Positions 8,104 through 17,566 of a stretch of 64,000 nt of DNA are shown piece by piece. Within the stretch, counting starts at the first letter, position 1. Every line of letters begins with the position of its first letter. A program made the translations under genes and the position numbers. The notes beneath the pieces are model-generated. The model ran no database searches and was not told the DNA's origin. It was given only the letters and a program-made list of their open reading frames with translations. Origin of the DNA: RGIG3528 sp045629005 (GTDB lineage Bacteria; Bacillota; Clostridia; Lachnospirales; Lachnospiraceae); NCBI GenBank assembly GCA_045629005.1, contig JAZQQJ010000025.1, positions 1 to 64,000 on the forward strand, written 5' to 3'.

Positions 8104-9360
8104 TCAGTCCTCCTCATATGTTCCGCCGGGATAAAGTGTTGAAGAATACAGTCTCCTTATCTGTTCAAGCGGTTTTCCGGAAGGTGCTGTGGCCATATCG
8201 TATGCCGTTCCCGCATAAATCCATGCTGTATCGGCGCTGTAGACAATTACGTCTTCTTTTCCTCTTCCGAAAAGGTCTGCATGAAGAACATATCCTTCAT
8301 TGGGGAAGTTAACAACCTTATCACCCTGCGCGTTGTAAAGGCCGGGCATAACACCGCCGCCTCTTCTGTAGGCAAGAATGTAATCCTTTCCTTCTCCGTT
8401 CCAGTTTCTGAACGTATCAACAATGGTAAGCCAGCCCTTAGTCTTGCGGTCTTCCTTCCAAAGGCCCTTTCCATCGGAACCTATAAGGAACATGCCGTCC
8501 TTTCCGTCCCACTGTCCTTTGTAGCCGTCGCCCCTTTGAATACGGTCGAGGCCTGCCACTTGGAGCCCCTTGCCTTCGTCAATAAAACGGCCCGGTGCAA
8601 TATGCTGGGATTCTATTGAATCCTCGTAGCGCCAAAGTTCATTACCATCTGCATCATAAAGACATGTAACGCTGCCGCCGACGCATATTTCTTTCCTGCC
8701 ATCGCCGTTAATGTCTGCCGTCCACAGGCAATCGGCGTGATCCTCAAGATTCTTGCAGGACCACATAAGCTTTCCGTTATGGTCAAGCATATCATAGCCC
8801 GCCATTACTTCATCAAAGCCATCACCGTTAATGTCATATGCCCACGGGAAATGACCAAGATTGCCATCATGAGTCCAAAGAAGATTAAAGTCGTTGTCCA
8901 TGGCCCACATATGGAAATATCTGTCTTTCAGAATAATGTCCCCGGGATGGGATTTTCCGGAAATATTGCAGATAATAATGCAGTCATGCGCCTCATCCGA
9001 AGGAAGCGGATAATCTTTCTTTGTTGCGCCCGTTTTACCGTCAAGGACGAGAAACCGCTTATTCATAACGCAGAGCACTTCAAGTTTTCCGTCGTTATCA
9101 AAATCATAAACCTGTGCAGGAAAGTCCGAACCGAAGTTTCCCGGCTTTTCAGAGGGCGTACCCTTCTGCCACATCATCTCGCCTGTAAGCCTGTACGCTG
9201 TAACGCAGACAATCTGGTGAGGAACATATCTGTCGTCGATATCACCGTCTGCCTGCACCATAACAAGCTCCATGCGTCCGTCACCGTCTATGTCGCCAAG
9301 CAGGCCCTTGCTGCCTTTAGCGGCAGACAAATCAATTTTACCAAGTTCAATAGCATCCAT
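8104..9360 (-). CDS. Cytosolic FG-GAP/VCBS-type beta-propeller protein
   Basis: About 418 residues with repeated calcium-loop motifs: DIDGDGRME, DFDNDGKLE, DINGDGFDE, DINGDGRKE and similar, about 45-60 residues apart, a pattern of FG-GAP/VCBS propellers and of PL11 rhamnogalacturonan lyases. No signal peptide or membrane helix is seen, unlike most such proteins, so it is predicted to be cytosolic. The first TTG (9378) is rejected in favour of the second ATG at 9360, which has AAGGTG at six bases. It lies 29 bases after a GH13 gene and two bases before a nitroreductase gene. A lyase or a carbohydrate-binding scaffold role is possible; catalytic residues of PL11 were not identified. Confidence 0.65.
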   Translation of the reverse strand: MDAIELGKIDLSAAKGSKGLLGDIDGDGRMELVMVQADGDIDDRYVPHQIVCVTAYRLTGEMMWQKGTPSEKPGNFGSDFPAQVYDFDNDGKLEVLCVMNKRFLVLDGKTGATKKDYPLPSDEAHDCIIICNISGKSHPGDIILKDRYFHMWAMDNDFNLLWTHDGNLGHFPWAYDINGDGFDEVMAGYDMLDHNGKLMWSCKNLEDHADCLWTADINGDGRKEICVGGSVTCLYDADGNELWRYEDSIESQHIAPGRFIDEGKGLQVAGLDRIQRGDGYKGQWDGKDGMFLIGSDGKGLWKEDRKTKGWLTIVDTFRNWNGEGKDYILAYRRGGGVMPGLYNAQGDKVVNFPNEGYVLHADLFGRGKEDVIVYSADTAWIYAGTAYDMATAPSGKPLEQIRRLYSSTLYPGGTYEED

Positions 9361-9389
9361 CATTATCACCTTGCGCAAAGAATTAGTTT

Positions 9390-10931
9390 TTATCGACTCA
9401 GCCTTACAGCCACAAAGCTGCCGGACTTAAGTATAACATCCGTAGCATCGGCACTGACATCACCTATTGAAAATACAATGTCTCCACATACGGAATAAGT
9501 CTTTTCTTTGTTTGTCGGATTAACAACCATTACAAGACTTCCACGCTTGTAAGCAAGGGGCTCACGGCTTAAAAGCTCCAGGTTGTCATTATCGGTAAGC
9601 TCAGGATTCTCATGTCTGAAGGCAGTAATCTTCCTGAAAACATTCAAAAGGGAATCTGAATCTTTCTCTTCTGCTTCAACATTCACCGACTTGTAGTTTT
9701 CTTTATCGATCGGAAGGTAAAGCTTATCCTCCGAAGCCACTGAAAAGCCTGCGTTAACAGACGAGTTCCACTGCATGGGAGTTCTTGTACCGGTTCTTGT
9801 GAAGCCTCCTTCCTTCGTAGGCATTCCGTCAATGTATCTCATGCCGATTTCGTCACCGTAGTACATAAAAGGAGTTCCCGGAAGCGTAAAGAAAAATGCA
9901 TAGAAGAGCTTTGCTTCTTCATCATTCAGAACAGGCTGTATGCGAGGTGTGTCGTGGTTACCTGTTATAAGCGCAATATAGCCCTTTCCTTTGCTTTGTT
10001 CATACAAAGACATGTAATCGTTAAGGAACTTCTCGGCAGAGCCGTTCCTGGCCATTTTTCTAAAATAACTGTTGTCCTCACCGCCTTCATGGTCGGAATA
10101 TTCTCTTACAAGCTGCTTATAACCGCTGCCCCACCAATCCAGAAGGAAGTCCATATCAAAGCCCGCATCAAGTGATTCGTTCGGACGTCCCCACTCGGAA
10201 ACAAAAGCCGCCTCGGGATATTTGGTATGAACACGTCCAAGAATGTCCTGCCATACTTTTATTGTACCGGACTTATGTTCGTCATCACGTTTAATGAGAG
10301 AGTCCGCCATATCCACGCGGAAACCGTCACAGCCCTTTTCGAGCCAGAAGCAAATAATGTCAAAAACCGCCTCTCTTGTTGCAAGACAGGCAGGGTCATC
10401 CATAGATTTCTGCCAAGGCTTCTCAGGCTTCAGAAAACCATAATTCAACGCAGGCTGACATTTAAAAAAGTTCGTAATGTAAGCTCCGTCACGAGGTGCC
10501 TCGCCGGCCACGAAATTAAGACCATCCCCGCCCTCAAGCCAGAAGCCTGTCCAAATGTACCTGTCGGAGAATTCATTCTTCTCAGCCTTACAGCTTTCCT
10601 TAAACCAGGCATGTTCCTCGGAAGTGTGTCCCGGTACAAGGTCAAGAATAATATGCATATCACGTTTATGCACTTCCTCAAAAAGATGAACAAGATCAGC
10701 CTCGGTACCGTAACGGTCAGCAACCTTTTTATAATCCCTTACATCGTAACCTGCATCCTTAAAAGGGGAGTCATAACAGGGATTCATCCATATCGCATTA
10801 CATCCAAGCGATTTAATATAATCAAGCTTCTCTGTAATACCGTTAAAATCGCCTATTCCGTCGCCGTTTGAATCATAAAAGCTCTGCGGATATATCTCGT
10901 AAAAAACCGCATCCTTAAGCCAGTTTGCCAT
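9390..10931 (-). CDS. GH13 alpha-glucosidase / oligo-1,6-glucosidase-like
   Basis: A 513-residue intracellular glycosidase of family GH13. The N-terminal barrel starts AVFYEIYPQSFYDSNGDGIGDFNGI. Catalytic residues visible in the conserved regions are nucleophile D207 (DGFRVDMAD), acid/base E246 (VSEWGRP) and stabiliser D327 (TGNHDTPRI). It has no signal peptide and fits hydrolysis of imported alpha-glucosides; the exact linkage is not decidable. Region I reads DLVPGHTS rather than the commoner DxVxNHTS. ATG 10931 is preferred to the GTG at 10940 because AGGTGG precedes it. The gene starts nine bases after the phosphate transporter stop. Confidence 0.9.
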   Translation of the reverse strand: MANWLKDAVFYEIYPQSFYDSNGDGIGDFNGITEKLDYIKSLGCNAIWMNPCYDSPFKDAGYDVRDYKKVADRYGTEADLVHLFEEVHKRDMHIILDLVPGHTSEEHAWFKESCKAEKNEFSDRYIWTGFWLEGGDGLNFVAGEAPRDGAYITNFFKCQPALNYGFLKPEKPWQKSMDDPACLATREAVFDIICFWLEKGCDGFRVDMADSLIKRDDEHKSGTIKVWQDILGRVHTKYPEAAFVSEWGRPNESLDAGFDMDFLLDWWGSGYKQLVREYSDHEGGEDNSYFRKMARNGSAEKFLNDYMSLYEQSKGKGYIALITGNHDTPRIQPVLNDEEAKLFYAFFFTLPGTPFMYYGDEIGMRYIDGMPTKEGGFTRTGTRTPMQWNSSVNAGFSVASEDKLYLPIDKENYKSVNVEAEEKDSDSLLNVFRKITAFRHENPELTDNDNLELLSREPLAYKRGSLVMVVNPTNKEKTYSVCGDIVFSIGDVSADATDVILKSGSFVAVRLSR

Positions 10932-10940
10932 ATTTCCCAC

Positions 10941-12740
10941 CTACTTATTTTCAACCTTCTCAAGTCTTCCGAAGAAGATTTCATGAGCATCGTTATATTC
11001 TTTATTGTACTTTTCGTTAGCGCCCTGATGTAAAAGTGATGTGTAGTTGTGTGCCTTGTCAGCATCAGGCTCAACACGTGCAACTACAGCAATGCCGACA
11101 TTTGAGCATATGTCGGAGATTCTTTCCGCATTTGTAAGCACGTCCATAAATACAGTACCCTGGAAGACATCACATTCTCCCTCTCTGAGCCTTATGTAAT
11201 GATTGTCTTTCAAGGTTGCCACGAGATCGTCAACAACCTGCTCAAGCGGCTCAATGTGACGTGCACTTTCGATATCTCTGAATTGGAAAGCCTTTGTAGT
11301 ATATTCAAGTATTCTGTCAAGCAGTGACTGAAGGACACGTAATTCCTCAAGTGCACTGTCAGAAAGCTTGAAACCCTTTTCCGCAAGGTTCTTGGCACAT
11401 TCGGAAATATTAACGGCATGGTCCCCGAGACGTTCAAACTCCTCAGTAGTCTTAAAATACTGGTCGAAAATGTCAACGTGATTCTCAGCTCTGACATAAG
11501 GAGACATTTTGGCAAGATAGTGGCTCACACCATCCGTAAGCCTGTCGATGTTGTCCTCTTCTTCCATAACTTCGTTAAATTTGGCTTCATCGTATTCATT
11601 AAGCAGTCCGATAGCAATTGAAATGTTTGAAATTGCTGCCGAAAGCATTGTAAGAAGCGCATTGTAGCAGCCTCTGAAGGCAATAGCGGGAGTACTGAAG
11701 AATGAAGGGTTGAGTGCTTCAATCTTATCTTCATATTTCCAGCCTTTATTGTCTTCTTCCTTTATTATCTTTCTGGCAAGCTTCTCATAGACCGGAATTA
11801 ACGGGAAAAGACAAATTGCACAGCCAAGATTGAACACAGTATTTGTATTCGCAATACCACCGGAATTGATGGGTGCTTCCCAAATCGAATCAAGAAGTCC
11901 AACGCTATGAACTATTGTAACGACAACAAGGACAAGGACTGTTTCGCTGAGGTTAAAGAGAATGTTGACAATACCGACACGTCTTGCCTCTGCCTTTGCA
12001 CCGATAGAGCATACTATTGCGGTTGTAACACAGTCACCGAGATAAATACCTACAACAACCGCATATATTGCCTTAAAGGTCAAATCCCCAGACAATGAAA
12101 ATGCCTGCAAAATACCGATTGTCGCGGAAGAACTTTGCAGAACAAAAGCAACGCCCGCACCTGTAGCATAGCCGAGGATAGGATTGCCCGAGAGATTGGA
12201 AAAGAGGCTGTCAAATGCTCCGGATTCGGAAAGTGCATTAACAGAGCCCGTCATATTCAGAAGTCCGCTGAAAAGGATACCAAAGCCGATGGCAATGCTT
12301 CCGACTCCCTGAGTCTTTTTAGCCTTGAAGCCCATTATAAGAATAATACCAAGAATAAGTGCCAGGGGTGCCAGTGTGGAAGGCTTGAAAATCTGAAGCC
12401 ACGATGATCCCGATGCATCAACATCAAGGAGACGGATAATCTGACCGGTAACTGTCGTTCCGACGTTTGCACCGATGATTATTCCGAGAGACTGTTTAAG
12501 AGTGATAATGCCTGCGCCAACGAGGCCGGCAGTAATAACAATTGTCGCTGTTGAAGACTGTATAACGGCAGTAACGAATACACCAAGCAGGAATGCCTTG
12601 ATGGGATTGTTTGTGACTTTTTCCATAGCCACCTTCAAAGTACCTGAAGAACTTTCCCTCAGGCTGTTTCCCATAAGACGCATACCATACAGAAACATGG
12701 CAAGCCCGCCAAATAACGTAATTACGTCAAAAATGCTCAT
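10941..12740 (-). CDS. Na+/phosphate cotransporter with C-terminal PhoU-like domain
   Basis: A 599-residue NptA/YjbB-type sodium:phosphate symporter. Residues 1-330 hold membrane helices with the two inverted QSS repeats, QSSTATIV and QSSSATIG, that are the signature of the Na/Pi-cotransporter II family. Residues about 345-595 are a cytosolic helical bundle resembling PhoU (e.g. EEFERLGDHAVNISECAKN), thought to regulate such carriers. AAAGGAG precedes the ATG. It is the second gene of the minus-strand unit rsmJ - symporter - GH13 - propeller - nitroreductase, 47 bases after rsmJ. Confidence 0.92.
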   Translation of the reverse strand: MSIFDVITLFGGLAMFLYGMRLMGNSLRESSSGTLKVAMEKVTNNPIKAFLLGVFVTAVIQSSTATIVITAGLVGAGIITLKQSLGIIIGANVGTTVTGQIIRLLDVDASGSSWLQIFKPSTLAPLALILGIILIMGFKAKKTQGVGSIAIGFGILFSGLLNMTGSVNALSESGAFDSLFSNLSGNPILGYATGAGVAFVLQSSSATIGILQAFSLSGDLTFKAIYAVVVGIYLGDCVTTAIVCSIGAKAEARRVGIVNILFNLSETVLVLVVVTIVHSVGLLDSIWEAPINSGGIANTNTVFNLGCAICLFPLIPVYEKLARKIIKEEDNKGWKYEDKIEALNPSFFSTPAIAFRGCYNALLTMLSAAISNISIAIGLLNEYDEAKFNEVMEEEDNIDRLTDGVSHYLAKMSPYVRAENHVDIFDQYFKTTEEFERLGDHAVNISECAKNLAEKGFKLSDSALEELRVLQSLLDRILEYTTKAFQFRDIESARHIEPLEQVVDDLVATLKDNHYIRLREGECDVFQGTVFMDVLTNAERISDICSNVGIAVVARVEPDADKAHNYTSLLHQGANEKYNKEYNDAHEIFFGRLEKVENK

Positions 12741-12787
12741 ACCTTACTCCTTTGCAAAAATGCTGCTTTCATTTTAGCTTTTCGCCT

Positions 12788-13528
12788 TTATTTTCGCAAT
12801 ACTATACAGTCATATCTGATGGTCTTCCCTTCAAGAGAGTACCCGGGTTTTACTCCCCCGAGGAATGGTCCCTTCAAAGGTCTTTTTACCACAATTTTAC
12901 GAGGCTCTGCCGACAATGCAGCCTGCATAAGAGTATCCTCGTCATTGCTTTGACGTTCGAGAAGATATATCATCTGGAATTTCTTTTTTACAAGAGCGGT
13001 ATTGTTTTTATCGGGAAACATCGGATCAAGAAGTATGACATCAGGCTTTTCCGTAAGCTGTCCAAGGAGTTCTATGCTGTCTCCTTCAATAACATTCATA
13101 CGCGACACCGTTTCTTTAAGTTCGGGCATCTTCGCAGCTCTTCTGACAGCGTCTTTAAGAAGAGCACAAATAATAGGGTCACGCTCAAACAATGTTACTC
13201 TGTGTCCCGCTGCCGCAAGAAGAATCGAATCCTCACCAAGCCCGGCTGTTGCATCAACAATAAAAAGAGGTTCATCCGCGTCCTTGATTTTAGCGGCTTT
13301 CAAAAGCGGCTCGTGAAGAAGCCTGCCGTTTTCAAGGCGATGCCTCATCGCCGCAAAATCACCGTGAAGAACCATTTTCCCGTTCTCAAAAAAGAGCCCG
13401 TCTTTGGCAAATCGCAAGACGGGTTCTTCTGTGTTTTCATTCTTTTCAATTACGACGGTATTGAGCTTCCTTGCCAGCTTTTCAGCAAGTCCCCTGTCTC
13501 CGCCTTTATCAAGAAATACTTTAAACAT
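12788..13528 (-). CDS. rsmJ: 16S rRNA (guanine-N2) methyltransferase RsmJ
   Basis: A 246-residue SAM-dependent methyltransferase matching RsmJ, which methylates a guanine of 16S rRNA (G1516 in E. coli). The SAM-binding motif is DATAGLGEDSILLA (from about D92), followed by an acidic ERD turn, and the catalytic motif is DPMFP at 168-172, typical of RsmJ; RKIVVKRPLKGP near the C-terminus also fits. AAAGGG stands at normal spacing before the ATG and a strong promoter lies about 50 bases upstream. It begins the minus-strand operon. Confidence 0.9.
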   Translation of the reverse strand: MFKVFLDKGGDRGLAEKLARKLNTVVIEKNENTEEPVLRFAKDGLFFENGKMVLHGDFAAMRHRLENGRLLHEPLLKAAKIKDADEPLFIVDATAGLGEDSILLAAAGHRVTLFERDPIICALLKDAVRRAAKMPELKETVSRMNVIEGDSIELLGQLTEKPDVILLDPMFPDKNNTALVKKKFQMIYLLERQSNDEDTLMQAALSAEPRKIVVKRPLKGPFLGGVKPGYSLEGKTIRYDCIVLRK

Positions 13529-13573
13529 GATAAATCCCTTTGTTACAGCCTTTTATATACTTTACACACAAGG

Positions 13574-13602
13574 ATTATATCATCATTAATCTGCATCATC
13601 AA
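13574..13602 (-). promoter_or_regulatory. Sigma-A type promoter for the rsmJ operon
   Basis: On the minus strand TTGATG (13602-13597) and a perfect TATAAT (13579-13574) are 17 bases apart; transcription would start about 40 bases before rsmJ. Confidence 0.6.
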
Positions 13603-13607
13603 TACAA

Positions 13608-15650
13608 TCAGGCACGCTTTCCGCTTACAATTCTATAGTATGTGTTGCTTGTAAGCTTATAAACCGTAATATAGCCTATGGCAAATATGGTTACGCATAC
13701 AGCAGCAATGCCTATAAGAAGCGGAACGTTATTAACATGAAAGAGCTTAAGCATTTCAAACATCATCGGCATTGCGAAAGAGAGATGCACTACCGCAAGG
13801 AAGGGAGGGAAGAAAAATACTGTAAGCATCTGTGAATTGATGCTCTTCTTAATGTCGTTTTTCGTCATTCCGACCTTCTGCATAATTTCGAAGCGCTTCT
13901 GGTCTTCAAAGCCCTCCGTAATCTGCTTGTAATAGATTATAAGCACTGTTGCAACGATAAAAACAATGCTAAGCAGGATTCCGATGAAGAAAAGGCCACC
14001 ATACATCGAGAAGAATTCGGCCTTCTCTGTAGCAACATCACCTATCGTACACTCAAGGCTTCCGTCATTCCATCTGATTTCTTCGGAAATGCTCTCTACC
14101 GCTTCGCTTATCACTGCATACGTATCGGGTGCACCGGACATATTCCATCCATAGTACCAGTCCGCTCTTACAGGCACTTTTGTGCTTATTTCCACGTCCG
14201 AGAAAACCATCGGAGCAAAGGTGCTGTAGGAATCAACAACAATACATATGCTGTTAAACAAAAGCTCTGAGTCTTTAGAATACACATACGGAAAATCCGA
14301 AGGATTTTCTTTTACTTTAAATGTTTTCAGTCCCTCAAACTCAAATGTCGGTAATTTATATTTTCCCGCAGTGCAATAAATTATTATTTCATCAGAAGCA
14401 AGAGAATCACTTTTTCCGGTAAGAGCATTGTAATCTTCAATACTCAGGATGTAGAGGTTCTGGCTCTTCTCAAGCTTTTCCGAAGCCTTCATGGTATCGG
14501 CACCATAATTGTCATCATAATGGAAAACGCCGTTTTCAAATATTCCATCACTCTCAAGGTACCTTGAACTTAATGTCGTAGAAAGATCGACACCCTTTTC
14601 GGTAAGGAACGCTTCGTAAGTCTTTGTTTTCTCCGCAAGTGATTCATCGCTAATGGCGTTAACATCATCAAGATAGGCAACAATATGGCAGTCCCTGGGA
14701 TACTGACGTGCTATGCTGTCTTCTTTACCGAAGAAAAGGCAGCCCGAGCCCGTAATCATTACCATAACCATTGTAGCGAGAATACAGATTACCGCAAGAC
14801 CCGCACCATTTCGCTTCATTCTGTACGTCATTGAAGATACCGATACAAAATGTTTTGCTTTGTAATAATAACCTTTTCTGCTCTTAAGGAATTTGCAAAG
14901 AGCAACAGACCCTGAAACAAACAGAAGATCGGTAGCTAAAATTACAAGTCCGACTGCAATAAAGAAGCATGTAATAGCTGTAATAGTTGTTCTGCATCTG
15001 ACTGCGATGTAATACGCAACAGCAAGAATTACAACACCAAGAACCGCAAGCACCCAGTTTGCTTTTACGGGTTTTTCTCCCATGCTCTCATTCTTAACGA
15101 GCTCAATAGGGTTTGTTTTCTTCACTGCCCGAAGGGATCTTAGCAGGATAATAATAAACAGTATTGCATAAAACACAATTGTTCTAATAACCGAAGAAAA
15201 TTCAAAGGTCAGTCCGTATGTTACTTCCAAATCAACAAATCTCAGGAGACACACCTCGGAAAATTTCTCCAGAAGCATTCCGACAGCAAGACCACCTGCG
15301 ATACAAACACCTGCGGAAATAGCATTTTCCCACAAAAGAATCTTTGAAAGGTTCTTCTTGTCCATACCAAGAACATTATAAAGTCCAAATTCTTTTAGTC
15401 TGCGTTTTATCAGGAAAGAATTGACATAAAGCATGTATGTAATAGAGAAAAAGAATATTACATACATTCCGAGATAAAGAACAACAACCAATGTTGTGCT
15501 CATTTCTGCAACGGACTGCTTTCTTGAAAGCGCATCCAAAATGTAATAAATGGATATTACACACATTCCCATAATGAAATAGGGAATGTACAGCTGTTTA
15601 TTGTTTTTAATGCCGTTCAGGGCAAGTTTTCTGTATAATCCCTGTTTCAT
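13608..15650 (-). CDS. BceB-like ABC transporter permease (FtsX family)
   Basis: A 680-residue permease of the BceB type, with ten predicted helices: one N-terminal helix, a first block up to about residue 295, then a large extracytoplasmic domain (about 310-525) and a last block of three helices. This is the arrangement of antimicrobial-peptide sensing and detoxification transporters, in which the large outer domain binds the peptide or the peptide-lipid complex. Its ATG shares a base with the stop of the ATPase gene (TAATG), so the two are coupled. The neighbouring two-component genes complete the module. The target peptide cannot be inferred. Confidence 0.88.
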   Translation of the reverse strand: MKQGLYRKLALNGIKNNKQLYIPYFIMGMCVISIYYILDALSRKQSVAEMSTTLVVVLYLGMYVIFFFSITYMLYVNSFLIKRRLKEFGLYNVLGMDKKNLSKILLWENAISAGVCIAGGLAVGMLLEKFSEVCLLRFVDLEVTYGLTFEFSSVIRTIVFYAILFIIILLRSLRAVKKTNPIELVKNESMGEKPVKANWVLAVLGVVILAVAYYIAVRCRTTITAITCFFIAVGLVILATDLLFVSGSVALCKFLKSRKGYYYKAKHFVSVSSMTYRMKRNGAGLAVICILATMVMVMITGSGCLFFGKEDSIARQYPRDCHIVAYLDDVNAISDESLAEKTKTYEAFLTEKGVDLSTTLSSRYLESDGIFENGVFHYDDNYGADTMKASEKLEKSQNLYILSIEDYNALTGKSDSLASDEIIIYCTAGKYKLPTFEFEGLKTFKVKENPSDFPYVYSKDSELLFNSICIVVDSYSTFAPMVFSDVEISTKVPVRADWYYGWNMSGAPDTYAVISEAVESISEEIRWNDGSLECTIGDVATEKAEFFSMYGGLFFIGILLSIVFIVATVLIIYYKQITEGFEDQKRFEIMQKVGMTKNDIKKSINSQMLTVFFFPPFLAVVHLSFAMPMMFEMLKLFHVNNVPLLIGIAAVCVTIFAIGYITVYKLTSNTYYRIVSGKRA

Positions 15651-16408
15651 TATCTGTCTCCTGCCTGAAGCATTGTAAGAGTTTCGCTGACTTTCTGGTA
15701 AAGCTGCTCATTTGTCATCTCGCCGCGGAAAAGCTGATGATATACTTCTCCGTCCTTAATGAAAAGGATGCGGTTTGCATGGCTTGCTGCCTTGACCGAA
15801 TGTGTAACCATAAGAATAGTCTGCCCGCCTTTGTTAATCCTTCCGAACATTTTAAGGAGCTCGTCCGTAGCCTTTGAATCAAGTGCACCGGTAGGTTCAT
15901 CGGCAAGTATAATCTTGGGATTTGTGATAAGTGCTCTCGCAACTGCCGCACGCTGTTTCTGGCCACCGGACACTTCGTAAGGGTATTTCTTAATAAGATC
16001 GGAAATGCCAAGCTGTTCGGCAATAGGCGTAAGTTTTTCAGCCATCTCACTATGCGGTCTGTTTGCAAGAACAAGAGGTAAATATATGTTGTCCTCCAAA
16101 GAGAATGTATCAAGCAAATTAAACTCCTGGAATACAAATCCAAGATTATCGCGTCTGAAAGCAGCAACTTCGCTTTCTTTTACTTTGGAAAGGTCGTTTC
16201 CGTCAAGAATTACCTGTCCGCCGGTTGCTTTGTCAAGTGCAGCAAGGATATTGAGGAGTGTTGTTTTTCCGCTTCCCGACTCACCCATGATTGCAACGTA
16301 CTCGCCGTTCTCAACAGAAAAGCTTACGTTCTTAAGTGCTTCGACCTGATTCTTTCCAAGTCTTGTTGTATAAATCTTTTTTACATTTTTAACTTCCAGT
16401 AAACTCAT
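15650..16408 (-). CDS. BceA-like ABC transporter ATPase
   Basis: A 252-residue ATPase of the MacB/LolD/BceA group. Walker A is GESGSGKTT at about 42-50, the Q-loop lies in GFVFQEFNLLD, the signature is VSGGQKQR, Walker B is IILADEPTG, and the H-loop is MVTHS. The start at ATG 16408 is chosen over the ATG at 16426 because AAAGGGAAC lies directly before the former. It energises the permease encoded by the overlapping downstream gene. Confidence 0.92.
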   Translation of the reverse strand: MSLLEVKNVKKIYTTRLGKNQVEALKNVSFSVENGEYVAIMGESGSGKTTLLNILAALDKATGGQVILDGNDLSKVKESEVAAFRRDNLGFVFQEFNLLDTFSLEDNIYLPLVLANRPHSEMAEKLTPIAEQLGISDLIKKYPYEVSGGQKQRAAVARALITNPKIILADEPTGALDSKATDELLKMFGRINKGGQTILMVTHSVKAASHANRILFIKDGEVYHQLFRGEMTNEQLYQKVSETLTMLQAGDR

Positions 16409-16485
16409 TATTATGTTCCCTTTCATAGATGTTGTTACTTTATGCAGCCCTTCAACCCCTCTTCTGCGTGCCGCATCTGACCACC

Positions 16486-16514
16486 ATTATATTTCAAAAA
16501 AGAACCGTGCACCA
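16486..16514 (-). promoter_or_regulatory. Candidate promoter of the BceAB-like pair
   Basis: A perfect TATAAT (16491-16486, minus strand) follows the terminator hairpin, with only a weak -35 (TGGTGC, about 17 bases away). A weak -35 fits a promoter that needs the adjacent response regulator, as known for bceAB-type promoters. Confidence 0.4.
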
Positions 16515-16537
16515 TCGAAACGGCTTACAGTTCTTTT
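16495..16537 (-). terminator. Terminator between sensor kinase and ABC genes
   Basis: On the minus strand AAAAGAACTGT pairs with ACGGTTCTTTT (11 bp, one G-U) around an 18-base loop and is followed by T residues. It separates the two-component transcript from the transporter transcript. Confidence 0.7.
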
Positions 16538-16561
16538 GAATCACCTTACAAAATTGTCACA

Positions 16562-17554
16562 TCATTCATGCACTCGTTTTTCTGTTGGGAATCCGATGCT
16601 CACAATTGTTCCTTTGCCACGTTCCGATTCCGCACGCAGATTAACGCCAAGATTATTACAGATGCGTCTGCATAAATAAAGGCCCAAACCGCTTGCCTTT
16701 TTATCCGAACGTCCGTTAAAACCGGTATAACCCTTGTCAAATATTCTGGGAACGTCCTCGGGCGCAATGCCTATTCCCGTGTCCTTAATGCATAATGCAT
16801 ATTCATGTTCGTGCTCCTCCGAATATATCTTCACAGAGCCTTCATGTGTATACTTCAAAGCATTGGAAAGAACCTGTCCGACAACAAAGCTGAGCCATTT
16901 GTCATCTGTAAGCACCTGTTTTTCAAGAGGCTCGTATTCAAGACTGATTCCTTTGCTTATAAACTGGCCTGCCTGCTTACGGACGGCCTGCTTAACCACC
17001 TCATCAATATCGTACTCTTTGAAAACGTAATCCGTAGTTTCAGAGTCGAGGCGAAGATAACACATAACCATTTCAACATATTGTTCTATGTCGGTCAGGT
17101 CTCGGCTTATTTTTCTGGCCAGCGCCGAATCTTCATTCTGCAAGGTCAGGCGCATTGATGCAATGGGCGTTTTTATCTGATGAACCCAAAGAGTGTAATA
17201 ATCAAGCATTTCGGAGAAATTACCATCTGCACTCGCAACAAACGTTCTCGCATTTTCCTGTAATGCCTCTATGATTTGCTTATAATCATCATCATATGCA
17301 CCCGTGTAATCCTCAAGTTCATTTAAAAGATTCTCGGGAATTGTAACGAGTTCCATAAGATGAAGACGTTTCTTTTTGAACTTTGAGTAATCAAACGCTG
17401 CAATCACGATAAGAATAACAAGATAAACGAAGGAAGGGTATAACACCGCTTCCAACGGAAGTTCGTACAATGCCAAACAGGCAAGCTGAAATGCAAAAAG
17501 CCCAAACAAAAGCACGGCGGGAAGTATTCTCTTTTTGATATAGCTCTGTAACAT
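16562..17554 (-). CDS. BceS-like intramembrane-sensing histidine kinase
   Basis: A 330-residue histidine kinase with only two N-terminal helices (about 11-30 and 38-54) and almost no extracytoplasmic loop, the hallmark of intramembrane-sensing kinases that respond to the state of a partner BceAB transporter. The phosphoacceptor is H125 in VHQIKTP. ATP-binding boxes are seen as N-box LSNALKY, DTGIGIAPED and GLGLYLCRR. AGAGGAT precedes the ATG. It follows the response regulator gene by 12 bases and precedes the transporter genes, from which a terminator separates it. Confidence 0.9.
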   Translation of the reverse strand: MLQSYIKKRILPAVLLFGLFAFQLACLALYELPLEAVLYPSFVYLVILIVIAAFDYSKFKKKRLHLMELVTIPENLLNELEDYTGAYDDDYKQIIEALQENARTFVASADGNFSEMLDYYTLWVHQIKTPIASMRLTLQNEDSALARKISRDLTDIEQYVEMVMCYLRLDSETTDYVFKEYDIDEVVKQAVRKQAGQFISKGISLEYEPLEKQVLTDDKWLSFVVGQVLSNALKYTHEGSVKIYSEEHEHEYALCIKDTGIGIAPEDVPRIFDKGYTGFNGRSDKKASGLGLYLCRRICNNLGVNLRAESERGKGTIVSIGFPTEKRVHE

Positions 17555-17566
17555 ATTATCCTCTTT

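Noticed and set aside
12752..13654. 300-residue plus-strand frame across rsmJ
   Set aside because: Antisense shadow of rsmJ; composition rich in Cys, Phe and Ser with no domain pattern.
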